NCBI RefSeq assembly: GCF_027111255.2
Contig: NZ_CP114285.2
Coordinates: 1,364,001-1,428,000 of the forward strand
Length of the DNA: 64,000 bases
From: Flavobacterium flavigenum
GTDB lineage: Bacteria > Bacteroidota > Bacteroidia > Flavobacteriales > Flavobacteriaceae
Reading direction: 5' to 3'
The first letter of the stretch is position 1, and every line of letters begins with the position of its first letter. Position numbers and translations under genes: made by a program. Under the pieces are notes generated by a model. That model was not told the DNA's origin, ran no database searches, and saw only the letters and a program-made list of their open reading frames with translations. Positions 26,448-37,328 of this stretch are shown in pieces.

Positions 26448-26798
26448 ATGCATCGATTTAAGGATTTAGAAATTTGGAAATCAAGTAGAAAATTTTGTTC
26501 TGAAATTTATAGTGTAACTTCTGATTTTCCAGATGCTGAAAGGTTTGGGTTAGTAAATCAACTTCGGCGTGCCTCTGTTTCTATTCCTTCAAATATAGCT
26601 GAAGGCTGTTCGAGAAGCAGTAATAAAGATTTTTCAAGATTTCTTGAAATTGCTATTGGTTCGATTTTTGAAATCGAAACTCAGTTATTGATTTCTTTTG
26701 ATTTAGGTTATATTGATCAAATGAAATTAGACGAATTATGTCTTAATTTAGATAAAATTGTAAAAATGACTTCTAAATTTAAATCAACATTAATTTAA
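26448..26798 (+). CDS. Four-helix-bundle protein (S23/IVP family)
   Basis: The 116-residue protein matches the four-helix-bundle family first found inside 23S rRNA intervening sequences: FKDLEIWKSSRKFCSEIY, DAERFGLVNQLRRASVSIPSN and IAEGCSRSSNKDFSRFLEIA, followed by the last helix. Stand-alone copies are common between housekeeping genes in Bacteroidota; their role is unknown. Here it sits between panB and the pseudouridine synthase gene. Confidence 0.9.
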   Translation: MHRFKDLEIWKSSRKFCSEIYSVTSDFPDAERFGLVNQLRRASVSIPSNIAEGCSRSSNKDFSRFLEIAIGSIFEIETQLLISFDLGYIDQMKLDELCLNLDKIVKMTSKFKSTLI

Positions 26799-26842
26799 TC
26801 TTCGTCTTTCGATCCTAAAATCCAATAATCTAAAAATCAATT

Positions 26843-27532
26843 TTGAAAATAATTTCCAATAAAAATAATCTCCAAATCCTCCACGAAGACAACCATATTA
26901 TTGTAGTCAATAAACGTGTAGGCGATATTGTTCAGGGCGACAAAACAGGCGACAAACCTTTATCTGATATTGTAAAAGAATACATCAAAGAAAAATATAA
27001 TAAACCCGGCGATGTTTTTCTGGGTGTAATTCATAGGCTAGACCGTCCCACAACGGGGATTGTGGTATTTGCCAGAACCAGCAAGGCATTGTCAAGAATG
27101 AATGAATTGTTTAGCAACCGTGAAACTAAAAAAACATATTGGGCTATTGTAAAAAATAAACCTCAGGAACAAGCAGCTAAACTCGTTCATTATCTAAAAA
27201 GAAACGAAAAGAACAATACTTCAAAAGCGCATTTGAAAGAAGTTCCGGACAGCAAAGTGGCCAGTCTGGATTATAAAATTATTAAAGAGCTCCAAAATTA
27301 TACTGCTTTAGAGATTAATCTTCATACCGGGCGCCATCATCAAATCCGTGCCCAGTTATCTGCTATTGGCTCTCCCATAAAAGGTGATTTAAAATATGGG
27401 GCTGACAGAAGCAACCCTGACGGAGGGATTCACCTGCATGCCCGAAAATTAGTTTTTATCCATCCCGTTTCAAAAGAAAGCATCACTATAACAGCGCCAA
27501 CTCCGGATGAAACGATCTGGAATGCTGTATGA
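26843..27532 (+). CDS. RluA-family pseudouridine synthase
   Basis: The 229-residue enzyme isomerises uridine in rRNA or tRNA. The catalytic motif is HRLDRPTTGIVVFART with Asp67; further conserved parts are ILHEDNHIIVVNKRVGDIVQ, KKTYWAIVKN and LHTGRHHQIRAQLSAIGSPIKGD. No S4 domain precedes the catalytic domain, so it belongs to the short RluA/RluC-like group. The start is a TTG at 26843, since the conserved N-terminal strand begins right after it and there is no in-frame ATG before it. Target RNA position cannot be assigned. Confidence 0.9.
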   Translation: MKIISNKNNLQILHEDNHIIVVNKRVGDIVQGDKTGDKPLSDIVKEYIKEKYNKPGDVFLGVIHRLDRPTTGIVVFARTSKALSRMNELFSNRETKKTYWAIVKNKPQEQAAKLVHYLKRNEKNNTSKAHLKEVPDSKVASLDYKIIKELQNYTALEINLHTGRHHQIRAQLSAIGSPIKGDLKYGADRSNPDGGIHLHARKLVFIHPVSKESITITAPTPDETIWNAV

Positions 27533-27607
27533 TTTTTATGATTTAATTGTCAGATTTTCAATTTATATCCGTTAACTTGCATAGCCAAAATTTAAGTTTT
27601 CACTAAA

Positions 27608-28936
27608 ATGGACTACAAAAACGATATAAAGTACCGAAAAGAAACGCTTAAAAAATTACTTTTCAATATTCAGAAGGATGAGGATTTAATTGTGAAAGCC
27701 TTGTTTGATGATTTTAAAAAACCGGAATTTGAAGCTGTTTTAACAGAAACTAATTATGTTATTTCAGAATTAAAAAACACCATCAAAAATATTGACAAAT
27801 GGGTGAAACCCATACGTGTTTTTCCTTCCCTGCTCAATTTTCCTTCTACCGATTTCATTTATAAGGAACCTTACGGAAACGTATTAGTCATAGCTCCCTG
27901 GAATTATCCTTTTCAACTTGCTTTATGTCCCTTGATTTCTGCAGTTGCTGCCGGGAATAAAGTGGTTTTAAAACCTTCAGAACTTACTCCGAATACAGCT
28001 GGCATCATTGCCAAAATCATTGAAAAATCATTTCACATCAATCACGTGGAAGTTGTTCAGGGCGGTGTTGAAGTCTCTGATCAGCTGCTGGCCAAACGAT
28101 GGGATTATATTTTCTTTACCGGCAGTGTTCCGGTTGGCAAAATTGTAGCCAAAGCTGCTGCAGAACATCTCACGCCCATCACCTTAGAATTAGGAGGCAA
28201 AAATCCGTGTGTCATTGATCAGACCGCTAATTTAAAACTGGCTGCCAAGCGTATTGTCTGGGGAAAATTCATCAATGCCGGACAAACCTGTATTGCCCCG
28301 GATTACATTCTTATCCAAAAAAACATGAAGATCAATTTTATTACGTATCTGATTGAAGAGATTATCCTGGCTTATGGAAAGAAAATAAAGAATTCCCCTG
28401 ATTATGCCCGGATCATCAACAGTAAAAACTGGGTACGCCTAACCGGTATGATTGCTTCAGAAAAATTAATTTTTGGAGGAGAATCGGATGCTAATGATTT
28501 TTACATTTCGCCAACTCTTATTGATGAACCTGCATTAGACAGTCTTGTCATGAAAGAAGAAATTTTTGGTCCGATATTACCGATTTTAGTTTATGAATCT
28601 GAGAATGATATTGATACGCTAATAAGCCAATATGAAAAACCGCTGGCATTTTATATTTTCAGCGAAAATGATTCTTTTGCTAAAAAAATGATTAAACGCT
28701 ATTCTTTTGGTGGCGGCTGCATCAATGATACTGTCGCTCATTTTACCAATAAACGGCTGCCTTTCGGAGGAGTAGGCCATAGCGGAATGGGTGCTTATCA
28801 CGGAAAACTAAGTTTTGATGTTTTCTCCCATCACAAATCAATTGTCAAAAAAGCCAACTGGCTTGATCTCCCTATGCGTTATGCTCCTTACAAAGATAAA
28901 TTAAAGGCGATTAAGAAATTGTTAGACTGCATTTAA
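27608..28936 (+). CDS. Aldehyde dehydrogenase (ALDH3-like)
   Basis: The 442-residue protein is in the size range of ALDH3-type enzymes, which lack the longer N-terminus of ALDH1/2. It shows VIAPWNYPFQLALCPLISA (oxyanion Asn and NAD site), FFTGSVPVGKIVAKAAAEHL, the general base Glu194 in TLELGGKNPC, the nucleophile Cys228 in NAGQTCIAPDYI, and KEEIFGPILPIL. It oxidises medium-chain or lipid-derived aldehydes with NAD(P)+ in the cytosol. The substrate range is not evident. Confidence 0.92.
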   Translation: MDYKNDIKYRKETLKKLLFNIQKDEDLIVKALFDDFKKPEFEAVLTETNYVISELKNTIKNIDKWVKPIRVFPSLLNFPSTDFIYKEPYGNVLVIAPWNYPFQLALCPLISAVAAGNKVVLKPSELTPNTAGIIAKIIEKSFHINHVEVVQGGVEVSDQLLAKRWDYIFFTGSVPVGKIVAKAAAEHLTPITLELGGKNPCVIDQTANLKLAAKRIVWGKFINAGQTCIAPDYILIQKNMKINFITYLIEEIILAYGKKIKNSPDYARIINSKNWVRLTGMIASEKLIFGGESDANDFYISPTLIDEPALDSLVMKEEIFGPILPILVYESENDIDTLISQYEKPLAFYIFSENDSFAKKMIKRYSFGGGCINDTVAHFTNKRLPFGGVGHSGMGAYHGKLSFDVFSHHKSIVKKANWLDLPMRYAPYKDKLKAIKKLLDCI

Positions 28937-29058
28937 AAGCTCTAAAGCCAGTCTTGTACTATTATACCATATTATGAAATGGAATTGATTAAAAGTACTA
29001 TATTTACGTTTAAATAATACATTTATAACACTGAAAGTACAAAACAATTCCAGTCAAT

Positions 29059-29850
29059 ATGAAATCTACTCTTAATCAAATCGAAGACATAAAAAACAAC
29101 GGATATTCTTTAGATTTTTCGAATGTTTTTAATCATGCTTTTGAGAATTATAAAAAGATAGCCGTTTATGCAGGACTTATTTTATTAGTCGTTTCTATAC
29201 TATGCTTTTTCCTTGGAGGCGGCATATTAGTCGCATTATACGGAGCTGAACACTTCAACAAAGAATTTTTTGAAAGTTTACAACACAATCAGCCACAGGG
29301 AACAACCCTACTAATCTACACACTAGTTATTACTTTTATAACTGCGCTTATGACTCCTTTTACTGCAGGATTTTTGAAAATGGCAGACAGTGCTGACAAG
29401 GATGAAGCCTTTAATTTCTCTACCGTTTTTACGTATTACAAAGCTCCTTATTTTTCACGTCTTTTTATTACTGCTTTATTGATTGGCCTAATCAGCGGAG
29501 GTATTTCTGTGGTATTCAATCTTATTGGAATTCCCGCTATCGATAGTATTATTGCCATCATTATTTCATTGTTTACCTCCATGACTGTCCCGCTCATCGT
29601 TTTTGGAAATTTAAATGTAACAGATTCAATAAGATCCAGTATTATCATTGTTGGCAAACAGCCCCTTGTTATTGCCCTGCTATTTATAGTGGCCGGAATT
29701 GGTGCAGCAATTGGCTTTATTGGTTGCTGTATTGGTGTGGTATTTACCATTCCCATTACGTATTCTGTAAAATATGCTATATACAGTGCTATTCTGGAAA
29801 TTGATAACCCGGACTCCATTGATGCCATCGGCCAGTCTGATCTGGAATAG
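29059..29850 (+). CDS. Multi-pass membrane protein of unknown function
   Basis: The 263-residue protein has a short cytosolic N-terminus (YSLDFSNVFNHAFENYKKIA) and six hydrophobic segments, among them YAGLILLVVSILCFFLGGGILVAL (split over two lines in the fold), LLIYTLVITFITALMTPFTA and IALLFIVAGIGAAIGFIGCC. The pattern resembles DUF975 or glycerophosphodiesterase-type membrane domains that occur widely in Flavobacterium, without known function. It precedes the histidine kinase gene by 36 bp and may be cotranscribed. Confidence 0.8.
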   Translation: MKSTLNQIEDIKNNGYSLDFSNVFNHAFENYKKIAVYAGLILLVVSILCFFLGGGILVALYGAEHFNKEFFESLQHNQPQGTTLLIYTLVITFITALMTPFTAGFLKMADSADKDEAFNFSTVFTYYKAPYFSRLFITALLIGLISGGISVVFNLIGIPAIDSIIAIIISLFTSMTVPLIVFGNLNVTDSIRSSIIIVGKQPLVIALLFIVAGIGAAIGFIGCCIGVVFTIPITYSVKYAIYSAILEIDNPDSIDAIGQSDLE

Positions 29851-29886
29851 ATAGAGATTATTTAAAAAAACCAAGACCTAAATTCT

Positions 29887-32800
29887 ATGGTATCCAGCTG
29901 TAGTTTTTTAATTTTTTTATTTTCCCGGCTGTCCCTTTTTGGAAGCGGCCTGAAATCATTTGGGATACATTATTTTTTAAAATCCAGTCCTGTTTTTTAC
30001 GAAAACCCTAAATTAATCATGTTAGAGATATGCCTGATTGCTTTTATGGGATTCCTCATTTACCAATTTTTTAATATCAAAAATAAAATTGGCTCTTTCA
30101 TCGAAAAAAATAAGGAAAAAGAAGTTTCGCATAAAGAATATCAGCTGTACCTTTTGTTTTTCAGTATTACTATTATTGTAATCGAAATCATTAATGAAAT
30201 TTTTAAATTACGTCCCCACAGTCTTTTGTATGTCAATTTAACGATTGGCGGTTCGATTTTATTATTTTATTATCTGGCGATTAAAATTGAATATCTAAGA
30301 AATAAGATTTCAGTCTTTTTTATTTCCATATTCATATTATTCACGGGACACATTGCACATAACATTATCATTCAGCCCCATGATATTGTTCCTATTATTG
30401 CCCTTTTAATTACTTTTTATTTTTCGTACAGCGTCCTGAGACCTATCAAAATTTACTGGTACTATACCGCGGCTCTATTTCTCTTTCATATCATCACTCT
30501 GGCTTTTGATTTCATTCCGATGAAATCTTCTGTTTTACTTCTCAGCTATTCCCTGGTCATTTTTGTGATTAATCAGGTTAAATATGCTATTTTTCTGAAT
30601 ACCCGTGACAATTTCAGGTTTACCAACGAGATCGTGCATAAAGGAAGCTCCCTGACCATCGCCACCAATAAAAAAGGCGAACTTATTTTCTGCAGCGAAT
30701 CCATCACGGAAATCCTGGGTTATACGCCTGATGAAGTTATGGGAATGGGGTTCTGGCAGCTTACAGAAGACCCTGATTTTATTGGCGAACAATTTCTGGA
30801 CCATTATCAGGACGACATTTTGTACACACGGAAATTAAAATGCAAAAATGGTGATTACAAATACATACAATGGAAAGACAAACGTTTTTCTGAAGACTTA
30901 TTTATTGGCATTGGACAGGATATCACTGAGCAGATCAAACTTCATGATCAGTATAAAAACCTGATCCAGACTGCTGCAGATATCATTTTTGAAATCGACA
31001 CTGATGGCAATTTTACTTTTATAAACGAATTTGCCTTTTCTGTTTTACATTATACCGAAAAAGAAGTCATCACTAAACATTATGCTAATTTTATCCATCC
31101 TGCTTATCGAAAAAAAGTTGCCGATTTTTATAAAAACCTTGAAGAAAAGGAATTTAATTATGACACTATTGAATTCCCTATTTTAAAGAAAAACGGCGAC
31201 GCCATATGGATATCCCAAAAGGTCATCATCCGAAAGAACGATATAGGAGACACTATCGGTTTTGCCGGTATCGCCAGGGATATTACCGAGCTCAAGAACA
31301 ATGAAAAGGAAAAACGAATCAGGCTTGAAAAAATTGAGGCTTATACCCTTTCTACCAAAAAATTATCCACTACCGATTTTAGCCATTATGAAAGCTTACA
31401 CAGCGTAATCGATTTTATTGTTGAAGAGGCTGCTGTTTCAAAAGCCAGCAGAATCAGCTTCTGGAAATATTATAATAATAACATTATCTGCAAAAATATT
31501 TACAGCCAGGACAAATTTGATGTTTATTACAAAGAGGTCATGGACAAGGCCTCCTATCCTATTTATTTTGAGACGTTAGAAAACAAAACAGTCATTAACG
31601 CCAGCGATGTATTCAATACAATGGAAACCTCTGAATTTCAGAAAGCGTATTTTATCAAAAACAAGATACAGTCAATGCTGGACGTACCTATTTTTTTTAA
31701 TGGAAAACTGGCAGGGGTTGTATGTTTTGAGAGCACTTTAAGAAAAAGGGAATGGGATAATGAGGACATTAATTATGCCCGTACCATTGCTGACATAATC
31801 TCGCTTGCCATATCATCACAAATGCGTTTAAAGGCCGAGCGGAAATTAGAATTGAAAAGCCAATTATTGTCTGCCTTAGCCCTTTGTACCGAGAAATTCT
31901 TACTGAGCAAAACAAGTGAAGAAATGTTCAAAGAGACCTATAATATCATTGGAAAAGTCGCACATGCCGATCATATTTATTATTATGAGAAAGATTTTCA
32001 CACCAATACTATTAGCCAAAAATATAAATGGTCAAGAGCAGAGAATCCTGATGAAATCATTATTCTTCAGAATTTTACAGAAGACAACTTAAAAGAAATT
32101 ATCGAAAAAGCAGAAAACAAGAAAATCCTCAATATCCTGACGCGACAACTTGGAGATACGTTTTTTAAAAATTTACTTGAAACACATCATATAAAATCGA
32201 TACTAATCCTGCCTTTATATGTTGAGGATGTTTTTAGCGGATTTATAGGTTTTGATGACTGCCATACGGAATATAAGTGGTCTGAAGAAGAAATCTATAT
32301 TTTTCAAACCCTTGCCAATAATATATCTTCTGCTTTGGAGAGAAACCGAAACCAGAGCAAAATTATTGAAAGTGAAGAGAAATTTAAGCTGATTACTAAT
32401 AATATCCCCGGTACGGTTTACTTGTCTAAATTTGACGCCTTTTCTACTAAAATATTCCTTAATGACCAGATTTTTAACCTTACCGGCTATTCAAAAGCGG
32501 AATTCCTTGAGAAAAATCTGTCTTTCCTATCCCTCATACACCCCGATGACAAAGATGAAGTTATTGATAGCCAGTTCCAAAACTTAAAAAGAGGAAACGC
32601 ACTGCACAACACCTACCGGATCAAGCGCAAAACAGGAGAATATATCTGGATTGAAGAATTTGGGGATGTCATTAAAAAGGGCGACGAAATTGAATTTGTG
32701 GGCGGCATCTATTTTGACATTACCAATAAAAAACAAACCGAGGATGCCATAAAAGCGAAACAGCTTGCAGAAGCTGCGAGTAAATCAAAATCGGATTTTC

Positions 32801-33933
32801 TTGCCAATATGTCACATGAAATCCGAACGCCGCTTAATGGCATTATTGGTTTTACCGATCTTCTCATGAAGACCGAACTTGGGGAAATCCAGGAAAAATA
32901 TATGACTACCATTAACCAGTCTGCCCATTCGTTACTGGAAATCATCAACGATATCCTTGATTTTTCTAAGATTGAGGCTGGAAAACTAGATTTGTTTATC
33001 GATTTGTACGATATCCATAAAATTGTAGGCCAGGTTTTTGACCTGATTGTATATGAATCTAACCTAAAAAAACTGGATTTAAAACTTCATATCGCCCCGG
33101 ACGTTCCCCAATACATCTGGACTGATATTGTACGGCTTAAACAGATCCTGATCAACCTGCTGTCTAATGCAGTAAAATTTACCCACCAGGGTTCTATCAC
33201 AGTCAATGTAGTCGTTTTAGAAAAAAAAGAAGATGGTATCTGCATCATACGATTTTCTGTAACTGATACGGGCATCGGTATTCTAAAACAAAACAAAAAT
33301 AAAATCTTTCAGGCTTTTTCGCAGGAAGACAGTTCTACCACACGAAAATTTGGGGGAACCGGACTTGGGCTTACCATCTCGAACCACCTGCTTGCCCTTA
33401 TGGAAAGCCGTCTGCAGCTTAAAAGCAAAATAAATAAGGGAAGCACTTTTTATTTTGACCTGACCCTAAAAACGAGCACATATAACAACAACGAAAACTA
33501 CAATACCGATTTCAAACATTTTAATACCAAAGCAGTACAAATTCCTGCCAGTACCCATACGGCCAAATTGACTTTTATGATTGCCGAGGACAACAAGGTC
33601 AATATGTTGCTGCTTAAAACCATTATCAAAAACCTGTACCCAAATGCCAACATCCATGACTGTGAAAATGGCTATGAAGCTTTAAAAGTATTTGAGACTA
33701 TCACCCCTGACCTCATTTTTATGGACATCCAAATGCCTATCATGAACGGCTATGAAACCGCCGTAGCCATTCGTAATTCCCTCAACGGACAACAAGTCCC
33801 TATTATTGCCGTGACGGCAGGTACTGAAAAGGAAGAACGTAATAAATGTATTACCTCGGGCATGAATGATTATATACCCAAACCAATCATGAAAGGTTCC
33901 GTAGAAGAAATCTTAACAAAATGGCTGAAATAA
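29887..33933 (+). CDS. Hybrid sensor histidine kinase with membrane, PAS, GAF, kinase and receiver domains
   Basis: This 1348-residue protein has about seven hydrophobic helices in residues 1-240 (membrane sensor), a PAS domain (about 255-350) and a second PAS (about 360-470). Two GAF-like domains lie at about 490-650 and 670-840, and a third PAS at about 850-960. The HisKA domain has H977 in [16 protein letters not shown], followed by the ATPase domain ([29 protein letters not shown]). A C-terminal receiver has D1280 in [12 protein letters not shown] and K in YIPKPI. Phosphorelay is expected from H977 to D1280, but no Hpt or output gene is adjacent. The start may alternatively be ATG 30019. 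Confidence 0.9.
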   Translation: MVSSCSFLIFLFSRLSLFGSGLKSFGIHYFLKSSPVFYENPKLIMLEICLIAFMGFLIYQFFNIKNKIGSFIEKNKEKEVSHKEYQLYLLFFSITIIVIEIINEIFKLRPHSLLYVNLTIGGSILLFYYLAIKIEYLRNKISVFFISIFILFTGHIAHNIIIQPHDIVPIIALLITFYFSYSVLRPIKIYWYYTAALFLFHIITLAFDFIPMKSSVLLLSYSLVIFVINQVKYAIFLNTRDNFRFTNEIVHKGSSLTIATNKKGELIFCSESITEILGYTPDEVMGMGFWQLTEDPDFIGEQFLDHYQDDILYTRKLKCKNGDYKYIQWKDKRFSEDLFIGIGQDITEQIKLHDQYKNLIQTAADIIFEIDTDGNFTFINEFAFSVLHYTEKEVITKHYANFIHPAYRKKVADFYKNLEEKEFNYDTIEFPILKKNGDAIWISQKVIIRKNDIGDTIGFAGIARDITELKNNEKEKRIRLEKIEAYTLSTKKLSTTDFSHYESLHSVIDFIVEEAAVSKASRISFWKYYNNNIICKNIYSQDKFDVYYKEVMDKASYPIYFETLENKTVINASDVFNTMETSEFQKAYFIKNKIQSMLDVPIFFNGKLAGVVCFESTLRKREWDNEDINYARTIADIISLAISSQMRLKAERKLELKSQLLSALALCTEKFLLSKTSEEMFKETYNIIGKVAHADHIYYYEKDFHTNTISQKYKWSRAENPDEIIILQNFTEDNLKEIIEKAENKKILNILTRQLGDTFFKNLLETHHIKSILILPLYVEDVFSGFIGFDDCHTEYKWSEEEIYIFQTLANNISSALERNRNQSKIIESEEKFKLITNNIPGTVYLSKFDAFSTKIFLNDQIFNLTGYSKAEFLEKNLSFLSLIHPDDKDEVIDSQFQNLKRGNALHNTYRIKRKTGEYIWIEEFGDVIKKGDEIEFVGGIYFDITNKKQTEDAIKAKQLAEAASKSKSDFLANMSHEIRTPLNGIIGFTDLLMKTELGEIQEKYMTTINQSAHSLLEIINDILDFSKIEAGKLDLFIDLYDIHKIVGQVFDLIVYESNLKKLDLKLHIAPDVPQYIWTDIVRLKQILINLLSNAVKFTHQGSITVNVVVLEKKEDGICIIRFSVTDTGIGILKQNKNKIFQAFSQEDSSTTRKFGGTGLGLTISNHLLALMESRLQLKSKINKGSTFYFDLTLKTSTYNNNENYNTDFKHFNTKAVQIPASTHTAKLTFMIAEDNKVNMLLLKTIIKNLYPNANIHDCENGYEALKVFETITPDLIFMDIQMPIMNGYETAVAIRNSLNGQQVPIIAVTAGTEKEERNKCITSGMNDYIPKPIMKGSVEEILTKWLK

Positions 33934-34020
33934 TTCCTTGTTTTTATTAGCCAATTGCTTAAAAAAAATATAAATTAGTATTGGATAAATTCCCCAATTA
34001 ACTTAAAAATATATTCTTTT

Positions 34021-34869
34021 ATGAAATGGTTAGGAAGAAGACAAAGTGACAATGTTGAAGACAGAAGAGGTTTCTCTGGAGGAAAAGCGGTTCTGGGAGG
34101 CGGTGTTATCGGGATTATTATTTTACTGCTGAATGTTTTTGGGGGTGAAACCGGCAAAACTGTAGGAAGTGCTTTAGAACAACTTCAAGGCAGCCCGCAA
34201 CAAACTGAGACAGCAGCCCCGTTAAGTACAGCCGATAAAGAAATGGGCGATTTTGTGCGTGTTGTACTAGCTGATAACGAAGACATCTGGGGTAAAATCT
34301 TTGCTGAAAACGGCATGACTTATAAAAACCCTAAACTGGTACTTTTTAGAGGATCTGTGCAAACTGCCTGCGGTGGTGCCTCTTCGGCATCAGGCCCTTT
34401 TTACTGTCCGGGGGATCAGAAAGTGTATATGGACCTTGATTTTTTTGATGAGCTCAAAACTAAGTTTGGTGCGAAGGGAGGTGACTTTGCCATTGCCTAT
34501 GTTATTGCCCACGAAATAGGCCATCATGTGCAAACCCTACTTGGCACCTCAGCCAAAATGCGTGAAGCCCAGGAAGGAAAAAGCGAAGCCGAGGCCAATA
34601 AATTATCTGTTGCCCTGGAACTACAGGCTGATTTTTATGCCGGAGTATGGACCCATTACAATAAGGAAAACCTGGATACCGGTGATATTGAAGAAGCGCT
34701 AAGTGCTGCGAATGCCGTTGGGGATGACGCTATCCAAAGTAAAATGCAAGGCCAGGTTGTACCCGATTCCTTTACACACGGTACTTCTGAGCAGCGTATG
34801 TACTGGTTTAAAAAAGGATTTAGCAGCGGTGATTTTCATCAGGGAAATACATTTAACGAAGTGAGATAA
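34021..34869 (+). CDS. YpfJ-family putative neutral zinc metallopeptidase
   Basis: The 282-residue protein is a complete member of the YpfJ/KPN_02809 family: the N-terminal MKWLGRRQSDNVEDRRG, one membrane helix (GGGVIGIIILLLNVFG), then the zincin part with CGGASSASGPFYCPGDQKVY and HEIGHH at residues 164-169. The third ligand region is ELQADFYAGVW. It is predicted to be membrane-anchored with its peptidase domain outside the cytosol; biological substrates are unknown. Confidence 0.92.
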   Translation: MKWLGRRQSDNVEDRRGFSGGKAVLGGGVIGIIILLLNVFGGETGKTVGSALEQLQGSPQQTETAAPLSTADKEMGDFVRVVLADNEDIWGKIFAENGMTYKNPKLVLFRGSVQTACGGASSASGPFYCPGDQKVYMDLDFFDELKTKFGAKGGDFAIAYVIAHEIGHHVQTLLGTSAKMREAQEGKSEAEANKLSVALELQADFYAGVWTHYNKENLDTGDIEEALSAANAVGDDAIQSKMQGQVVPDSFTHGTSEQRMYWFKKGFSSGDFHQGNTFNEVR

Positions 34870-34896
34870 TATTTAAACCAACCATAATTAACCAGT

Positions 34897-34930
34897 AAAA
34901 GCATGATCTTAAAGTCATGCTTTTTTATTT
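34897..34930 (+). terminator. Rho-independent terminator after the metallopeptidase gene
   Basis: Inverted repeat AAAAGCATGA (34897-34906) / TCATGCTTTT (34915-34924) with an 8-base loop, continuing into TTTTTTATTT. It lies 28 bp after the stop codon and ends the plus-strand unit before the convergent T6SS operon. Confidence 0.8.
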
Positions 34931-34936
34931 AAAACT

Positions 34937-34972
34937 AAAAAATCCATTTTACAAATTGCAAAATGGATTTTT
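34937..34972 (-). terminator. Terminator of the minus-strand T6SS operon
   Basis: Inverted repeat of AAAATCCATTTT (ending 34950) and AAAATGGATTTT (34960-34971), loop of about 9. On the minus strand it is followed by a T-rich run (TTTTTTAGTTTT) and lies about 30 bp downstream of the tssF stop codon, so it would end the long T6SS transcript. Confidence 0.75.
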
Positions 34973-35003
34973 GATAATAATTATCTATTCCTTGATTTAG
35001 AAA

Positions 35004-36842
35004 CTAATTCTCTATAAATAATCGATACGGAAACACATTTGAAGATTTGTTCATTAGGTTTTTCATATAGCTTTCACACAAATAATCCCACTCTGTTACT
35101 GATAAAGATTCTTTTTCTGCCTGATTGGTTTTTATATGAATATCAACAGTACGGCTAAAACCTGCTTTACTTGAAATTTCTTTTCGGGTGCCTTTTTCAA
35201 TTTTTACATCATTAATATAACTTTTAAAATGATTAAAACTAAATGCTTTTATATCTGCAAAAGTTACTATCCTTCCCCTTGTCAACAGAGCATTTCTGTA
35301 TTCTAAAATTCGGTCTTTATTGTTTTGTTTGTTTGTCCCTCCTACTGTATTGGTAACCAGGATTGTTTCCTTACTCATAAAAAACAAATCATCTTTGGCT
35401 TCCAAAACCGTTCCGGCTTTAATGTCATTACCGTCTTCTGCACAAGTTGACCAATAACTGATTGTAAATGTTTTCCCGGAAGATTCATTCACTTTAGGTT
35501 TAATCATTAAATAAGGGTCATTATTTTTAGAAAAATTACTTTCTTTAGCTTGCTGTTCAACAGAGGCTAGTAATTGATTAATCTCTATCAAAGAACTATT
35601 CATAAAATCTTTTCCTAAACCAGCAAAAGAAGAACTTTCATCTTTTAATAAGTCCAATACATTCTGAAGCAGTTCTGAAGCTGACCTGGAATCAAACCTC
35701 GAAACTCCTCCTGTACGTAATACCGCATTTCCTTCTTCGAGTACACCATCGCTAAAATCTTTAATTTCATAATGATTTGCATATGTATCCACAACCGCAT
35801 CAACATCCAGATAAATATCGTTACCTGTGTCTAATGCTACATATGACAAAAATCCTCCAAGAGTTTTGTTTATCACATGACGTTTTTTATTAATCACCGG
35901 AAAACAATTTGCCGTAAAAGACACGTTATCTAATATTTGAGGAATTAAAGATTCCGGGAAAACCATTTTTATCCAAATAACAGAATTTCCGTTATGCTTT
36001 GTTATATTGTCAAAAAACTTATATTCAGGATTATATTCGTCTATTTTTTTATGTTTTAATACTCCTTTCAGTGTATAGAAATTATCAAAATAAAACTCAT
36101 TCACTTCCTGCATCAATTCACTCAGATTTGTATAATTGCGGTTTATGATGTTTTCAATATCAAGACTGTTTACCGGAACATTATACCCCTCTTTCACTTT
36201 AATTTCTATATCATCCTGATAGCATTTCATTTGCTTCAGATAATAATGAAACATTTCTTTTTGGTGGATATTTTTAATATCGATGTACAGCATCAAATCC
36301 TCTAAATCCAATACATTAGGGTCTTTTAATTCTATTCCTAAAAACACTTCTCCGGAAGGCAAGGAATGTTTGTAATCCCTAACAGCATCTTTATAAAAAA
36401 GATTAGAAACTTCATACAGATTTCTTTCGTAAGCTACATATTTAACCTCACAAGAAGATAATTTTACTTCCAGGGTTGGTGAAAGAACAATTTCTTTAGT
36501 AATAGGCGCCAAGGGGTTGTAAATATTGTGCAGTCTTCTGCTCACCATCATTTGGTTTTGCATAGAAACTTTCATATTGTTTTCTATTGGCAAAGCGTGC
36601 ATGATTGCCCTCGTTGGTTTAGCCCCTGCAGTAACTTCAGGAAACATAATTTCCAGGACTCTTTCGACTACGCGAGTTTTGGAGTCTTCCAGTTCGTGTG
36701 CTACTTTTTCTAATTCATATGATAATGCATTTAACATCATAGATACAACAGGATCAAATGAGGTTTCCATTTCCACATCTGAAAAACCCCATGATCTGGC
36801 TGCTCTTTTTAATACCCTGTCTTTTATTCGTTCTTGTCTCAT
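35004..36842 (-). CDS. tssF: T6SS baseplate protein TssF
   Basis: The 612-residue protein starts with the TssF signature RIKDRVLKRAARSWGFSDVE, followed by DPVVSMMLNALSYELEKVA and RVLEIMFPEVTAGAKPTRAI. It matches TssF along its length, including the C-terminal RNALLTRGRIVTFADIKAF. With TssG, TssE and TssK it forms the baseplate wedge to which the tail tube and sheath attach. It is the last gene on the minus strand and is separated from the rest of the operon by pseudogene remnants (36843-37328). Confidence 0.9.
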   Translation of the reverse strand: MRQERIKDRVLKRAARSWGFSDVEMETSFDPVVSMMLNALSYELEKVAHELEDSKTRVVERVLEIMFPEVTAGAKPTRAIMHALPIENNMKVSMQNQMMVSRRLHNIYNPLAPITKEIVLSPTLEVKLSSCEVKYVAYERNLYEVSNLFYKDAVRDYKHSLPSGEVFLGIELKDPNVLDLEDLMLYIDIKNIHQKEMFHYYLKQMKCYQDDIEIKVKEGYNVPVNSLDIENIINRNYTNLSELMQEVNEFYFDNFYTLKGVLKHKKIDEYNPEYKFFDNITKHNGNSVIWIKMVFPESLIPQILDNVSFTANCFPVINKKRHVINKTLGGFLSYVALDTGNDIYLDVDAVVDTYANHYEIKDFSDGVLEEGNAVLRTGGVSRFDSRSASELLQNVLDLLKDESSSFAGLGKDFMNSSLIEINQLLASVEQQAKESNFSKNNDPYLMIKPKVNESSGKTFTISYWSTCAEDGNDIKAGTVLEAKDDLFFMSKETILVTNTVGGTNKQNNKDRILEYRNALLTRGRIVTFADIKAFSFNHFKSYINDVKIEKGTRKEISSKAGFSRTVDIHIKTNQAEKESLSVTEWDYLCESYMKNLMNKSSNVFPYRLFIEN

Positions 36843-36898
36843 TATTGTTGGTTGAAATCTAATATTTTATAATCTTTTAAATCTGGAGTTTAACAATT

Positions 36899-37135
36899 AG
36901 CTATTCTTTGAACATTTCAGCCTATTGTACTAAACAATAGTAATAGTAATATTATTTTTTGTATCATGATTATCTAACATTAGATTTTACAATGTTCCAC
37001 TGCCAGTGCCCGGTAGTTATTTTCGTGTTATCCGGATGTGCAGCGTCAGCATAAGACATAACATTGGTAGTTTCGTAAATAAACTTTTTTGATGGAGTCG
37101 TTGTACCTCCAAGATATAAGTGTTTACAATCTTAT
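36899..37135 (-). pseudogene. Orphan remnant: C-terminus of a metzincin effector plus start of its immunity lipoprotein
   Basis: On the minus strand this stretch encodes GGTTTPSKKFIYETTNVMSY...TKITTGHWQWNIVKSNVR and a stop, matching the end of the effector at 37997-39574, but with a three-codon deletion and no HExxH upstream. It is followed by MIQKIILLLLLFSTIG and a TGA at the position of the lipoprotein cysteine, matching the start of the lipoprotein gene at 37994. It is a truncated paralogous effector-immunity junction. The remainder of the gap (37136-37328) has only broken frames, including a possible MSMIGNWPQLQSNYRTP fragment. Confidence 0.8.
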
Positions 37136-37328
37136 AATGTAAAATGTTCATTTACATTATTCCATCCTAAAACGTCGAATCTAATATACCTTTGGTTTCA
37201 ATAAATTTTAGTCCAGTCAACGCTTGAGATTTTTATACTATCTTCACTGAATTTATTTTATTGGTGTTCGGTAATTACTTTGCAATTGAGGCCAATTTCC
37301 GATCATACTCATTTCATACAAAATTTGT

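Noticed and set aside
26448..26798. Diversity-generating element accessory protein (four-helix bundle)
   Set aside because: No reverse transcriptase or template repeat nearby; this family is common as a stand-alone gene.
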